A DNA stretch of 64,000 bases. Origin: Alkalibacter mobilis. GTDB lineage: Bacteria > Bacillota > Clostridia > Eubacteriales > Alkalibacteraceae. Made by a program: the position numbers and the translations under genes. Shown here piece after piece: positions 56,471-64,000 of this stretch. Position 1 is the first letter of the stretch; each line of letters begins with the position of its first letter. Where the stretch lies: NCBI RefSeq assembly GCF_015594845.1, contig NZ_JADNRK010000003.1, positions 62,001-126,000 on the forward strand, given 5' to 3'. A model generated the notes under the pieces. That model made no database searches and had not been told where the DNA came from. It saw nothing but the letters and a program-made list of their open reading frames with translations.

Positions 56471-56546
56471 TGGTGATCCCGACTGGACTTGAACCAGCGA
56501 CCTCTACCGTGTCAGGGTAGCGCTCTCCCAGCTGAGCTACGAGATC
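56471..56546 (-). tRNA. tRNA-Val (GAC)
   Basis: A 76-base cloverleaf: acceptor GATCTCG/CGGGATC, D arm GCTC...GAGC, anticodon loop CTGACAC (anticodon GAC, valine), T arm with TTCAAGT, encoded ACCA. It stands alone, with its own promoter and terminator. Confidence 0.96.
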
Positions 56547-56557
56547 TTTACCACACA

Positions 56558-56586
56558 ATTATACAGAGAACGTCATGCAAATTCAA
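56558..56586 (-). promoter_or_regulatory. Promoter of tRNA-Val
   Basis: TTGAAT at 56586-56581, 17 bases, perfect TATAAT at 56563-56558, 11 bases before the tRNA. Its -35 overlaps the stop region of cadA, so the two genes are packed together. Confidence 0.8.
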
Positions 56587-58754
56587 GACTTATTTCTTTT
56601 ACCTGCATAAAATATTCTGCTGACGTTCAAAACCGCTATCAAAGCAACTCCCACATCTGCGAACACCGCAGCCCACATGTTTGCCATTCCCAAGGCTCCA
56701 AGTCCCATTACCAAGGCCTTGACCCCCAATGCAAATACTATGTTCTGCAATACGATCTTGTGTGTGTATTTGGCAATTCTGATAACTTCCACTATCTTTG
56801 CCGGATCATCTTTCATGATAACTACATCACTTGCCTCAACGGCGGCATCTGAACCCACCGACCCCATGGAAATCCCTATGTCTGAAAGAGCCAGAACAGG
56901 GGCATCATTTATTCCGTCACCTACAAAGCCAATGGTTTTCCTGTCCCTCTTGGATTTTTTCAGTTCTTCGAATATCTCGACTTTTTCCTGAGGCAGAAGC
57001 TCAGATCTATATTCGTCGATATTCAGCCTGTTCCTTACATGAAGCGCTATGTTTTCATGGTCTCCTGTCAACATTACAGTTCTTTTGATTCCCACTTCCT
57101 TAAGCTTTTCAACAAGCCCTAATGAAGTTTCCTTTATTTCATCGGCTATCAAAATGTAGCCTAGGTAACGTCCGTCAAACGCAACGTGGACCACAGTTCC
57201 AATTTCTTCGATTGCAGCCGGCTCAATGCCGTTCTCCCGCATCAACCTGCTGTTTCCTGCAATTACAGGCCTGCCGTCATAAAGCACGGACACACCCTTG
57301 CCACCTATTTCCGTATATTCCGTCAGTCTGTCTATGTCGATATCCCCAGTAAACTTGTCTCTTACTGATAAGGCGATGGGATGATTGGACATCTCTTCAG
57401 CGATGGCAGCGAATCTTACCAATTCAGTAACATCCGAACTTTCAGATGATTCCATTTCCACCACCTCGAACACTCCTTTGGTCAAGGTACCTGTTTTGTC
57501 CATGACCAGGGTGTCCATATTTTTCAAGGCTTCCAGATACTGACTTCCCTTAATGAGTATCCCCTCTTTGGACGCTGCCCCAATACCTCCGAAGTAGCCC
57601 AATGGAATGGAAATAACCAAAGCACACGGGCATGAGATAACTAAAAATATCAAACCCCTTTGAAGCCAGTTCCCGAAGTCATCACCCGTTAAAAGAGGGG
57701 GGATCACTGAAATCGCCAAAGCCATAAATACTACCGCCGGGGTATAATATCGTGCAAATTTCGTAATGAATTTTTCTGTATTTGATTTTTTACTGCTGGC
57801 ATTTTCGATGAGATTTAAAACCTTTGCCACTGTGGAATCCTGATATCTGTTGGATACTTCCACTTCCAAGGTGGAGCTTGTATTGATAAAACCTCCCAAG
57901 ACATCCTCCCCAATGGTCAATTCCCTGGGGATCGATTCACCTGTCAAAGCTGATGTATCCAGCAGCGACATTCCCTTTATGATTTTTCCGTCAACAGGTA
58001 CCTTTTCACCAGGTTTTACAAGGATCCTATCACCAGGCTCAAGACTTTCCGGACTTACCCTCACAAAAGATTTTCCGTCAACTCTGTTGGCATATGCCGC
58101 CTTCAGATCTACCAGATCTTTTATCGATTTTCTGGAATTGTCAACGGCGTATGACTGGAAAACCTCCCCGACTTCATAAAAAAGCATGACTGCAACGGCC
58201 TCAATATACTCCCCGAGGAAAAAAGCTCCCACGGTGGCAATGAACATAAGAAAATTTTCATCGAAGACTTCTCCCCGTAAAATATTTTTTACGGCCGTTT
58301 TGACCACGTCATAACCTATCAATCCGTACGCAATCAGAAACCAGAACAGTGGATCTAAAAATTTATCGCCGTAAGCGACTGCAAATGCGTAAAAAGCTAT
58401 ACCCGCCAGCAGCCTGTATCGAGTCATAAAGTATTTGACCAAACTCTTTTTTGCCTCACCGGTTTTCTCCCCCGGATTTATCTCACATGCTTCACAGCTG
58501 GATATTTCTCCTTGGTAATCAGCCTCTCCATCTTTTTTTAGTCTGACCACAACGTCCGGTTCAAATCTTTTGACTAATTTTTCAACCTTTTCGATCAAGC
58601 CTTCCACATCCACCGATTCTTTATGGACAACTTCAAGAGTGCTGTTCACAAAGTTTATCCTTGCCGATTCCACTTCAGGCAATTTATTGGTATGATCTTC
58701 TATTTTCCCTGCACAATTGGAACAATTTAGTCCTTCAAGTATTATTTTTATCAT
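56583..58754 (-). CDS. cadA: Heavy-metal-exporting P1B-type ATPase (CadA/ZntA group)
   Basis: 723 residues: an N-terminal HMA domain (GLNCSNCAG), a short linker with an extra Cys pair (SSCEACE), membrane helices, the soft-metal CPC motif in VISCPCALVIS, TGES (SALTGES), the phosphorylated aspartate in DKTGTLT, the SNHPIAL HP site and the GDGINDAP hinge. CPC with a final DVGVALIAVLNV helix suits Zn2+/Cd2+/Pb2+ export. The ATG at 58754 is seven bases after AGG; a TTG at 58760 overlaps the cadC stop. Operon with cadC supports the metal-efflux role. Confidence 0.93.
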   Translation of the reverse strand: MIKIILEGLNCSNCAGKIEDHTNKLPEVESARINFVNSTLEVVHKESVDVEGLIEKVEKLVKRFEPDVVVRLKKDGEADYQGEISSCEACEINPGEKTGEAKKSLVKYFMTRYRLLAGIAFYAFAVAYGDKFLDPLFWFLIAYGLIGYDVVKTAVKNILRGEVFDENFLMFIATVGAFFLGEYIEAVAVMLFYEVGEVFQSYAVDNSRKSIKDLVDLKAAYANRVDGKSFVRVSPESLEPGDRILVKPGEKVPVDGKIIKGMSLLDTSALTGESIPRELTIGEDVLGGFINTSSTLEVEVSNRYQDSTVAKVLNLIENASSKKSNTEKFITKFARYYTPAVVFMALAISVIPPLLTGDDFGNWLQRGLIFLVISCPCALVISIPLGYFGGIGAASKEGILIKGSQYLEALKNMDTLVMDKTGTLTKGVFEVVEMESSESSDVTELVRFAAIAEEMSNHPIALSVRDKFTGDIDIDRLTEYTEIGGKGVSVLYDGRPVIAGNSRLMRENGIEPAAIEEIGTVVHVAFDGRYLGYILIADEIKETSLGLVEKLKEVGIKRTVMLTGDHENIALHVRNRLNIDEYRSELLPQEKVEIFEELKKSKRDRKTIGFVGDGINDAPVLALSDIGISMGSVGSDAAVEASDVVIMKDDPAKIVEVIRIAKYTHKIVLQNIVFALGVKALVMGLGALGMANMWAAVFADVGVALIAVLNVSRIFYAGKRNKS

Positions 58755-58756
58755 TT

Positions 58757-59059
58757 TCAAACCTGCCTTTTATGATTTACGTGTTCGTGGGCTATTTCAA
58801 GTATGGACTTGATATGGTCATCGTCCAGTGAATAATAGATCTGTTTGCCCACACGCCGGGATTTTACCAAACCTGACGTCCTCAATATTCTGAGCTGGTG
58901 GCTTATCGCAGATTGGGACACTTCAGTCGTATCTGTGATACAGTTGACGCACATCTCTTTTCCCAACAGGGATAACAGTATCTTCATTCTGGTTGGATCC
59001 CCAAAGACTTTGAAAAATTCCGCCATATCGGATATATTTTCATTTGTTGGTTTATTCAT
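58757..59059 (-). CDS. cadC: ArsR/SmtB-family metal sensor (CadC-like)
   Basis: 100 residues with a winged helix (SQSAISHQLRILRTSGLVK). Two metal sites seem present: an alpha-3N type with Cys in KEMCVNC, and the alpha-5 type, where DDDHIKSILEIAHEHVNH keeps the Asp-X-His and His-X2-His pattern of zinc sensors. It represses cadA and itself until metal binds, by family knowledge. It lies next to an operator-like palindrome and joins cadA directly. Confidence 0.92.
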   Translation of the reverse strand: MNKPTNENISDMAEFFKVFGDPTRMKILLSLLGKEMCVNCITDTTEVSQSAISHQLRILRTSGLVKSRRVGKQIYYSLDDDHIKSILEIAHEHVNHKRQV

Positions 59060-59076
59060 TCGAAAACCCCCAATTC

Positions 59077-59096
59077 ATATGAATATGTGTTCATAT
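59077..59096. promoter_or_regulatory. CadC operator-like palindrome
   Basis: ATATGAA-TATGTG-TTCATAT, seven-base perfect arms six apart, just after the cadC -10 element and over the expected transcription start. The shape fits the 12-2-12 operators of ArsR/SmtB repressors. Confidence 0.75.
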
Positions 59097-59100
59097 GTTA

Positions 59101-59129
59101 ATTTTACTTTTCGATCTCGGATTTGTCAA
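59101..59129 (-). promoter_or_regulatory. Promoter of cadC-cadA
   Basis: TTGACA at 59129-59124, 17 bases, TAAAAT at 59106-59101. The palindrome at 59077-59096 lies directly downstream, as expected for a metal-responsive repressor. Confidence 0.85.
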
Positions 59130-59147
59130 TCATTACTGCTCTCTGAA

Positions 59148-59176
59148 ATGACAAAAGTTTTTGATTGTTGTACAAT
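59148..59176 (+). promoter_or_regulatory. Promoter of ung
   Basis: ATGACA at 59148-59153, 17 bases, TACAAT at 59171-59176, about 34 bases before the ATG. It is divergent from cadC with no overlap of the -10 boxes. Confidence 0.6.
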
Positions 59177-59209
59177 GGTTGTATCATCGATTAACTTTAG
59201 GAGGTAGCT

Positions 59210-59887
59210 ATGGGAGTTGATTTTGAAAACGATTGGAAGGACATTCTGTCAGAAGAGTTCGGCAAGGAATACTACAAAAACCTTAGGTCGATATTAAAAG
59301 CTGAATACGGCAACCACCGTGTATTCCCCCCCAAAAACGATATTTTCAACGCACTGCACTACACTTCGTACAAGGACACCAAAGTCTTGATTTTGGGTCA
59401 GGATCCGTATCACGGAGAGAACCAGGCTCACGGCCTTTGCTTTTCCGTAAATCCTTCGATAAGGATCCCGCCTTCCCTCATAAATATTTACAAGGAACTT
59501 CAACAAGATCTGGGTTGTTATATCCCCAACAACGGCTATTTGAAAAAGTGGGCGGATCAGGGAGTACTCTTGTTGAATGCAGTTTTGACGGTCAGATCTT
59601 CATCCCCAGGTTCTCACGGCAAGATAGGATGGAACCAGTTTACTGACAATATAATATCGTTACTCAACAAAAAATCGGATCCTGTGGTCTTTATTCTTTG
59701 GGGAAATTATGCTAGAAGCAAAAAATCTTTGATCACAAATCCCATCCACCTGGTTCTGGAATCAGCGCATCCAAGCCCACTTTCTGCATCGAGAGGCTTT
59801 TTTGGCAGTCGACCTTTTTCAAAAACAAATGCGTTTTTGAAAGCAAACGGATCAAAAGAAATCGATTGGCAAATTGAAAATATCTGA
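59210..59887 (+). CDS. ung: Uracil-DNA glycosylase, family 1
   Basis: Removes uracil from DNA. The 225 residues carry the water-activating GQDPYHG, the uracil-binding [12 protein letters not shown] and the minor-groove loop [16 protein letters not shown] at 59210 follows AGGAGGTAGCT. Endonuclease IV at 48416 would act on its product. Located before fbp with 65 bases between. Confidence 0.97.
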   Translation: MGVDFENDWKDILSEEFGKEYYKNLRSILKAEYGNHRVFPPKNDIFNALHYTSYKDTKVLILGQDPYHGENQAHGLCFSVNPSIRIPPSLINIYKELQQDLGCYIPNNGYLKKWADQGVLLLNAVLTVRSSSPGSHGKIGWNQFTDNIISLLNKKSDPVVFILWGNYARSKKSLITNPIHLVLESAHPSPLSASRGFFGSRPFSKTNAFLKANGSKEIDWQIENI

Positions 59888-59893
59888 TAATTT

Positions 59894-59919
59894 ATGTAAA
59901 ATGTAAAATATAATGTAAA
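59894..59919. repeat. Three ATGTAAA direct repeats before fbp
   Basis: ATGTAAA occurs at 59894, 59901 and 59913, the last partly covering a TATAAT at 59909-59914. The distances are 7 and 12 bases. It could be a regulator site or simple A/T sequence. The -35 for that TATAAT is poor. Confidence 0.3.
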
Positions 59920-59952
59920 TTTTCACCATTTCAACTAACGGAGGGATTTGAA

Positions 59953-61926
59953 TTGAAGCTTTTCAAAGAATCTGAACTTATCGAAAAAAAAGAGTACCTG
60001 GAACTGCTATCCGAAAAATTTTCAAATATTTCTTTTGCCACATCGGAAGTGGTGAATCTGAAGGCCATATTGAATCTTCCCAAAGGAACGGAACATTTTC
60101 TAACTGATATCCACGGTGAACACATCGCATTCAATCATGTAATGAGAAATGCTTCCGGCGTAGTAAAACGCAAGATCAACGACGTGCTGGGCAAGACCTT
60201 GCCAAAAGATGATATAACAGAACTTGCATCACTTATATACTATCCAGAGGAAAAGCTTCAACTAATCAAAAAAAATAAAACAGACATGGCCGATTGGTAC
60301 AAAGTTACGATCTACCGATTGATTCAGGTGTGCAGGGATGCCTCATCTAAATATACACGCTCAAAGGTCCGCAAAGCCCTCCCAAAAGATTTCTCCTACA
60401 TGATGGAAGAACTTCTCCATGAAGATGAAGAGCGATTCAATAAAAAAAATTACTACAACAAAATCATCGACACCATAGTAGAACTGGAAAGAGCAGACGA
60501 ATTCATCGTCCGTCTCTCTGCTGTCATTCAAAGATTGACCATCGACCATCTTCATATCATAGGTGATGTATACGACAGGGGACCTGGGCCTCATTTTATT
60601 ATGGACACTTTAATAAATCATCATTCTGTCGATTTGCAATGGGGCAATCACGACGTATTGTGGATGGGCGCTGCCGCCGGTGACAAGGCATGTATAGCAA
60701 ATGCGGTCAGAATATGCCTGAGATATTCAAATATGGATATTTTAGAAGATGGTTACGGTATCAACATGCTTCCATTGGCAACATTTGCAATGCGGGCTTA
60801 TCGCACTGATCCTTGCGAAAAGTTCATGCCCAAGCTTTCAGAAAACGAGATACTTTCTGACAGCGACAAGAATCTTCTTGCCAAAATGCATAAGGCAATT
60901 TCGATGATCCAATTCAAACTGGAACACTCAATAGTCATGGATCATCCCGATTTTCTGATGGAAAACAGGCAACTTCTAGACAAGATCGACTACGATAAAT
61001 TTACAATAAACATAGACGGAGAAACCTATCAATTGAACACGAATTCCTTTCCTACAGTGGATCCGGAAAAACCCTGGGAACTCACGGAAGAAGAACTTCA
61101 CGTTATAGACAGGTTGCAGACATCCTTCCTTACCAGCGACAAACTTCAGAAACATATCAGGTTCATGTACGCAAAAGGCAGCATATACCTGAAACATAAC
61201 GGAAACCTCTTGTTTCACGCTTCCATACCCATGAATCAGGACGGCACATTTAAAACAGTAGAACTCTACGGAGAAAAAGCTTCCGGGATGGCGCTTATGG
61301 ATAAAATGGACAAATGGGCAAGAGAAGCTTATTTCAGCCTGGAGAATAATCCTTGCGGCACGGAGTTCTTATGGTATCTGTGGTGCAATATAAATTCACC
61401 GCTGTTCGGCAAGGACAAAATGGCCACCTTCGAAAGGTACTTCATTACCGACAAAAAACCTCACAAGGAAAGATACACTCCTTATTTCACAATGGTTTCA
61501 GAAGAGCGCGTTGCAAAAATGGTCCTGGAAGAGTTTGGAATGGATCCGGATGACAGCCACATAATAAACGGTCATGTTCCGGTAAAAACAAGGGATGGTG
61601 AAAGCCCGATCAAAGCCAATGGGAAATTACTGGTCATAGACGGCGGCTTTGCAAAGGCTTATCAGAAAACTACGGGGATCGCCGGTTACACCTTGATATA
61701 TAATTCCTACGGACTTCAACTGGCAAGTCATGAACCCTTTGAATCTGTAGACAGGGCAATAAATGACGGTATAGATATACGCTCCACAACAAGTGTCATA
61801 GAAAAAGTTCTGGAAAGAAAAACCGTCGGAGATACCGATATCGGAACCAAATTAAAAAAGCAGATATATTATTTGGAAATGCTTATACAGGCTTACCGAA
61901 AAGGTATCGTAAAGGAAAAACTATAA
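59953..61926 (+). CDS. fbp: Fructose-1,6-bisphosphatase, class 3, TTG start
   Basis: The gluconeogenic phosphatase of the Firmicutes type, in the metallophosphatase fold rather than the class 1 fold. 657 residues; the metal ligands are in FLTDIHGEHIAF, IIGDVYDRGPGPH, LQWGNHDVLWMG and HIINGHVPVKT. The start is TTG at 59953, eight bases after GGAGG. It ends 28 bases before a bidirectional terminator. In B. subtilis class 3 Fbp is needed for gluconeogenic growth when the other enzyme is absent. Confidence 0.96.
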   Translation: MKLFKESELIEKKEYLELLSEKFSNISFATSEVVNLKAILNLPKGTEHFLTDIHGEHIAFNHVMRNASGVVKRKINDVLGKTLPKDDITELASLIYYPEEKLQLIKKNKTDMADWYKVTIYRLIQVCRDASSKYTRSKVRKALPKDFSYMMEELLHEDEERFNKKNYYNKIIDTIVELERADEFIVRLSAVIQRLTIDHLHIIGDVYDRGPGPHFIMDTLINHHSVDLQWGNHDVLWMGAAAGDKACIANAVRICLRYSNMDILEDGYGINMLPLATFAMRAYRTDPCEKFMPKLSENEILSDSDKNLLAKMHKAISMIQFKLEHSIVMDHPDFLMENRQLLDKIDYDKFTINIDGETYQLNTNSFPTVDPEKPWELTEEELHVIDRLQTSFLTSDKLQKHIRFMYAKGSIYLKHNGNLLFHASIPMNQDGTFKTVELYGEKASGMALMDKMDKWAREAYFSLENNPCGTEFLWYLWCNINSPLFGKDKMATFERYFITDKKPHKERYTPYFTMVSEERVAKMVLEEFGMDPDDSHIINGHVPVKTRDGESPIKANGKLLVIDGGFAKAYQKTTGIAGYTLIYNSYGLQLASHEPFESVDRAINDGIDIRSTTSVIEKVLERKTVGDTDIGTKLKKQIYYLEMLIQAYRKGIVKEKL

Positions 61927-61927
61927 T

Positions 61928-61954
61928 AAAGAGGCGCATCTGATGCGCCTCTTT
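61928..61954. terminator. Bidirectional terminator between fbp and the zinc-ribbon gene
   Basis: AAAGAGGCGCAT and ATGCGCCTCTTT form a 12-pair stem with a CTG loop, flanked by A-runs and T-runs. It overlaps the stop codon of the minus-strand gene. Confidence 0.9.
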
Positions 61955-62666
61955 ATATGTGAAATCGTCGCTTGATTTCTTCTTTCATTACAGCAGGAAA
62001 GTAAAAATGAAAATAGAACAAGGCCAACCCCAATGTCACTAACGGGATCCCGCCTATGTATGACCAAAACAAATCGAGCTTTTGTGTCAAATGCCTGGTC
62101 ACTGCCGCTTCTACAATGGCAAAATACGCCGCTGCAAGAAACATGTTCACTCCAATGTACAATAAAATTTTTGATCTCAATCTGCGGTACATAAAAACAG
62201 AAATCACCGAAATGATCAGTGTTCCTACTACCAACGGCAGCCCCAAAGAGAAAAACCACGCCAAATCCCCTTCCAGCATATCCAGGGTAAATAGAAGCAC
62301 AGTGGTATTTATGGCTGCAGCTACCAGATAAAAATAAACATTTGGTATGAAATTCAAAAAAATCGTTATGTATCCCAGTAAAAACACTGTAGATGCCACA
62401 CTGTATTTTGCCCAGGTGAGGCTTCCCTGCAAATAAATATTTTCGATTATCATGACCAAAATAGCCAGCATGAATATTACTGTAATGTTTTTTAGTATTC
62501 TTTTTTTGATTTCCTTGAATTCTTTTGGGTAAACGTTCTCAGGCGTTGGAAAAGGCTTTTCCGCATTGTTGTCCTCTCCTTCTATATCGGGTATGGGAAA
62601 ATCACACAAGGGGCAGTTCTTCCCGCCTTGGTCGACTTTAACGCCGCACTTTGGACAGTATGCCAT
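61953..62666 (-). CDS. Zinc-ribbon membrane protein (DUF6320-like)
   Basis: 237 residues from the ATG at 62666, eight bases after CTGGAG. The N-terminus is a zinc ribbon, AYCPKCG and NCPLCDFP, followed by a proline/acid linker and five or six hydrophobic segments. The family is of unknown function; it often accompanies acyltransferases like its neighbour. It lies five bases after the acyltransferase stop, indicating one operon. I assign no function. Confidence 0.8.
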   Translation of the reverse strand: MAYCPKCGVKVDQGGKNCPLCDFPIPDIEGEDNNAEKPFPTPENVYPKEFKEIKKRILKNITVIFMLAILVMIIENIYLQGSLTWAKYSVASTVFLLGYITIFLNFIPNVYFYLVAAAINTTVLLFTLDMLEGDLAWFFSLGLPLVVGTLIISVISVFMYRRLRSKILLYIGVNMFLAAAYFAIVEAAVTRHLTQKLDLFWSYIGGIPLVTLGLALFYFHFYFPAVMKEEIKRRFHI

Positions 62667-62671
62667 ATACA

Positions 62672-63934
62672 TCACTCCAGATTAGTTTCTATTTCCACTT
62701 TTATTCCAAACTCCACTAATTTTCTGAAAAAAGTCCTCTCAATTTCTTTTTCATAAGTCATTTTCCCGAAAGAAATGGCCAGTCTGCCATTATAACCTAC
62801 AGTTGTAATCTTTAGGATATTGCCGCTGCTCGGGGCCGGATAAACTTCAAATTTTTCAATTTCATCTTCCAGTTCAAGCGGCATCTTGATCAGACCCATG
62901 TTGGAAATCCCGCTGGTAAATCCCCTTTCCCCGTAAAAATGATAGATCCACGGCATTATAAGGTCCTTTATAAAGGCCGGAAATGTCCTTAAGATAAAGT
63001 TTCTTTCATTCTTGACATTTCGACTTATCATCTGGTTTATGTACTTGGTATCCACCTGGATCTCCATGAAATTCTTGACATATCGAAGTATCTCTTCAAA
63101 AGAATATTCTCCAAGCCTCGGGTCGATGGAAGGGGTCAGGGAAACAAAAAAGTTTCTCATGGTTTTTGACGGATATAGATTCCTAAGATTCACAGGCACA
63201 TTCAATACCACAGGACGCTTCTTGTAACCACGCTTTTCGATAACGTCGATGATGCTCTTAAAATAAAGTGCGCAAAGAAATTCCGTTAGTGTGGAATCCA
63301 TGTCTTTTGCGATGGATTTGATCTGATCGATCTCCACTGTGCCGGTCACAATGGAATACACACCCTTTGGAAACAGTCTGTAAGGAAAATGAAATGCCTT
63401 GCTGACCCTTTTAGCTACGGGATATTTTTTTATGTAGTACTTGGAAAAGCTGTCTTCCACTTCCAAATCCGAAGCTGTTTCTTCCGCCAATGCAATGCTT
63501 TCATCTGGTTTTGCTTGGATCCCCATTAATTTAAAGTACTCAAACAACAATGATCTTAGAAAGAACAATGCGCCCGTTCCGTCTGTGATCGCATGAGTAA
63601 ACTCCACACTGATCCTTTTTTTGTAGTAAAGAACTCTAAATGGGAAATTATGTCTTTTTATTATATCGTAGTTCATGCATGGGTAGTATTTTTCCTCAAC
63701 AGGCACAGGCTTTTTTTCATTTTCTTCAGCATAATACCAGAAAATCCCTTTTTTTATATGGGTATTAAAATAAGGAAATCTTTTTATCATATTTTTCAGG
63801 GCAATATCAAGTTTATTCTCATCAACTTTATTTTTCAAAGTAGCCGATACGCGAAAAAGTGTCGTATCCCTGGGATTTGATACAGAAGCGTATAATCTGC
63901 CTGCATTATCCAATCTAAACCATTTTCTATGCAT
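62672..63934 (-). CDS. Condensation-domain-like acyltransferase (alcohol acetyltransferase/WES type)
   Basis: 420 residues, two CoA-acyltransferase-like halves. The catalytic motif is HAITDG in EFTHAITDGTGALFFL (HxxxDG, where the family often has HHxxxDG). NVPVNLRNLYPSKTMRNF is the second typical segment. The family includes alcohol acetyltransferases and wax-ester synthases as well as non-ribosomal condensation domains, so the substrate is unknown. No signal peptide. Its SD AGGTG lies five bases before the ATG. It is grouped with the zinc-ribbon membrane protein and an upstream gene ending at 63943. Confidence 0.8.
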   Translation of the reverse strand: MHRKWFRLDNAGRLYASVSNPRDTTLFRVSATLKNKVDENKLDIALKNMIKRFPYFNTHIKKGIFWYYAEENEKKPVPVEEKYYPCMNYDIIKRHNFPFRVLYYKKRISVEFTHAITDGTGALFFLRSLLFEYFKLMGIQAKPDESIALAEETASDLEVEDSFSKYYIKKYPVAKRVSKAFHFPYRLFPKGVYSIVTGTVEIDQIKSIAKDMDSTLTEFLCALYFKSIIDVIEKRGYKKRPVVLNVPVNLRNLYPSKTMRNFFVSLTPSIDPRLGEYSFEEILRYVKNFMEIQVDTKYINQMISRNVKNERNFILRTFPAFIKDLIMPWIYHFYGERGFTSGISNMGLIKMPLELEDEIEKFEVYPAPSSGNILKITTVGYNGRLAISFGKMTYEKEIERTFFRKLVEFGIKVEIETNLE

Positions 63935-63942
63935 GCCTACAC

Positions 63943-64000
63943 CTAAAACCCTAAAAGATCCAGCAATTTTTTCTCCACGCCCCTGTTTTTGCCTTTGTAA
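63943..64000 (-). CDS. C-terminal end of an upstream gene (start beyond window)
   Basis: The frame from the right edge reads ...KNRGVEKKLLDLLGF and stops at TAG 63943-63945, eight bases before the acyltransferase. The family cannot be told from 19 codons; an alpha/beta hydrolase is found in this place in some relatives, but that is inference. Confidence 0.5.
   Translation of the reverse strand, partial: YKGKNRGVEKKLLDLLGF

Noticed and set aside
59894-59919. CRISPR-like or satellite array
   Set aside because: Only three seven-base units, without regular spacers.

Overview
The window is a stretch of a Bacillota chromosome, most likely from a clostridial anaerobe. The evidence is the gene content and order: an S10-spc-alpha ribosomal cluster with rpmJ-infA-KOW protein-map-adk, a SigH-type sigma factor behind rlmB and rae1, AddAB instead of RecBCD, class-3 fructose bisphosphatase, ThyX and an L10 leader of the Firmicutes type. 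The genus cannot be read from the sequence. Nearly everything lies on the minus strand, so transcription runs from high to low coordinates.

Positions 1-31600 hold the transcription and translation core. In transcription order: tRNA-Tyr, tRNA-Thr and a tuf gene (31499-30082); rpmG-secE-nusG-rplK-rplA (29827-27619); the L10 leader with rplJ-rplL (27613-26448); rpoB-rpoC (26137-18846); the str operon, made of an L7Ae-like gene, rpsL, rpsG, fusA and a second tuf (18771-14137); and the S10-spc-alpha operon from rpsJ to rpsD (13804 to the left edge). Sharp TTGACA/TATAAT-type promoters with 17-base spacers precede most of these units. Two tuf copies share a 1253-bp block that appears identical and includes the terminator. 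The leaders of rpsJ, rpoB and rpsM carry predicted RNA structures that deserve attention.

Positions 31567-40230 hold thyX-rlmB-rae1-sigH, tyrS-hisS-THUMP methyltransferase (the HisRS is of the RYDLT type), lspA on the plus strand, and ispE-gntR.

Positions 40323-52000 form one tightly packed gene string: moxR, a VWA protein, nfo, a DUF362 ferredoxin-like protein, addB and addA. It joins base-excision and recombination repair to a MoxR/VWA pair and an iron-sulfur protein of unknown role. A TetR regulator and a 55-residue membrane protein lie divergently beside it.

Positions 53102-56325 hold two tandem Rrf2 regulators followed by metN-metI-metQ; MetN lacks the usual C-terminal NIL domain. Next come tRNA-Val, a cadC-cadA metal efflux unit with an operator-like palindrome at its promoter, and plus-strand ung and fbp. 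A zinc-ribbon membrane protein and a condensation-like acyltransferase, with the tail of one more gene, end the window. No CRISPR array, insertion sequence, prophage or rRNA gene was seen.
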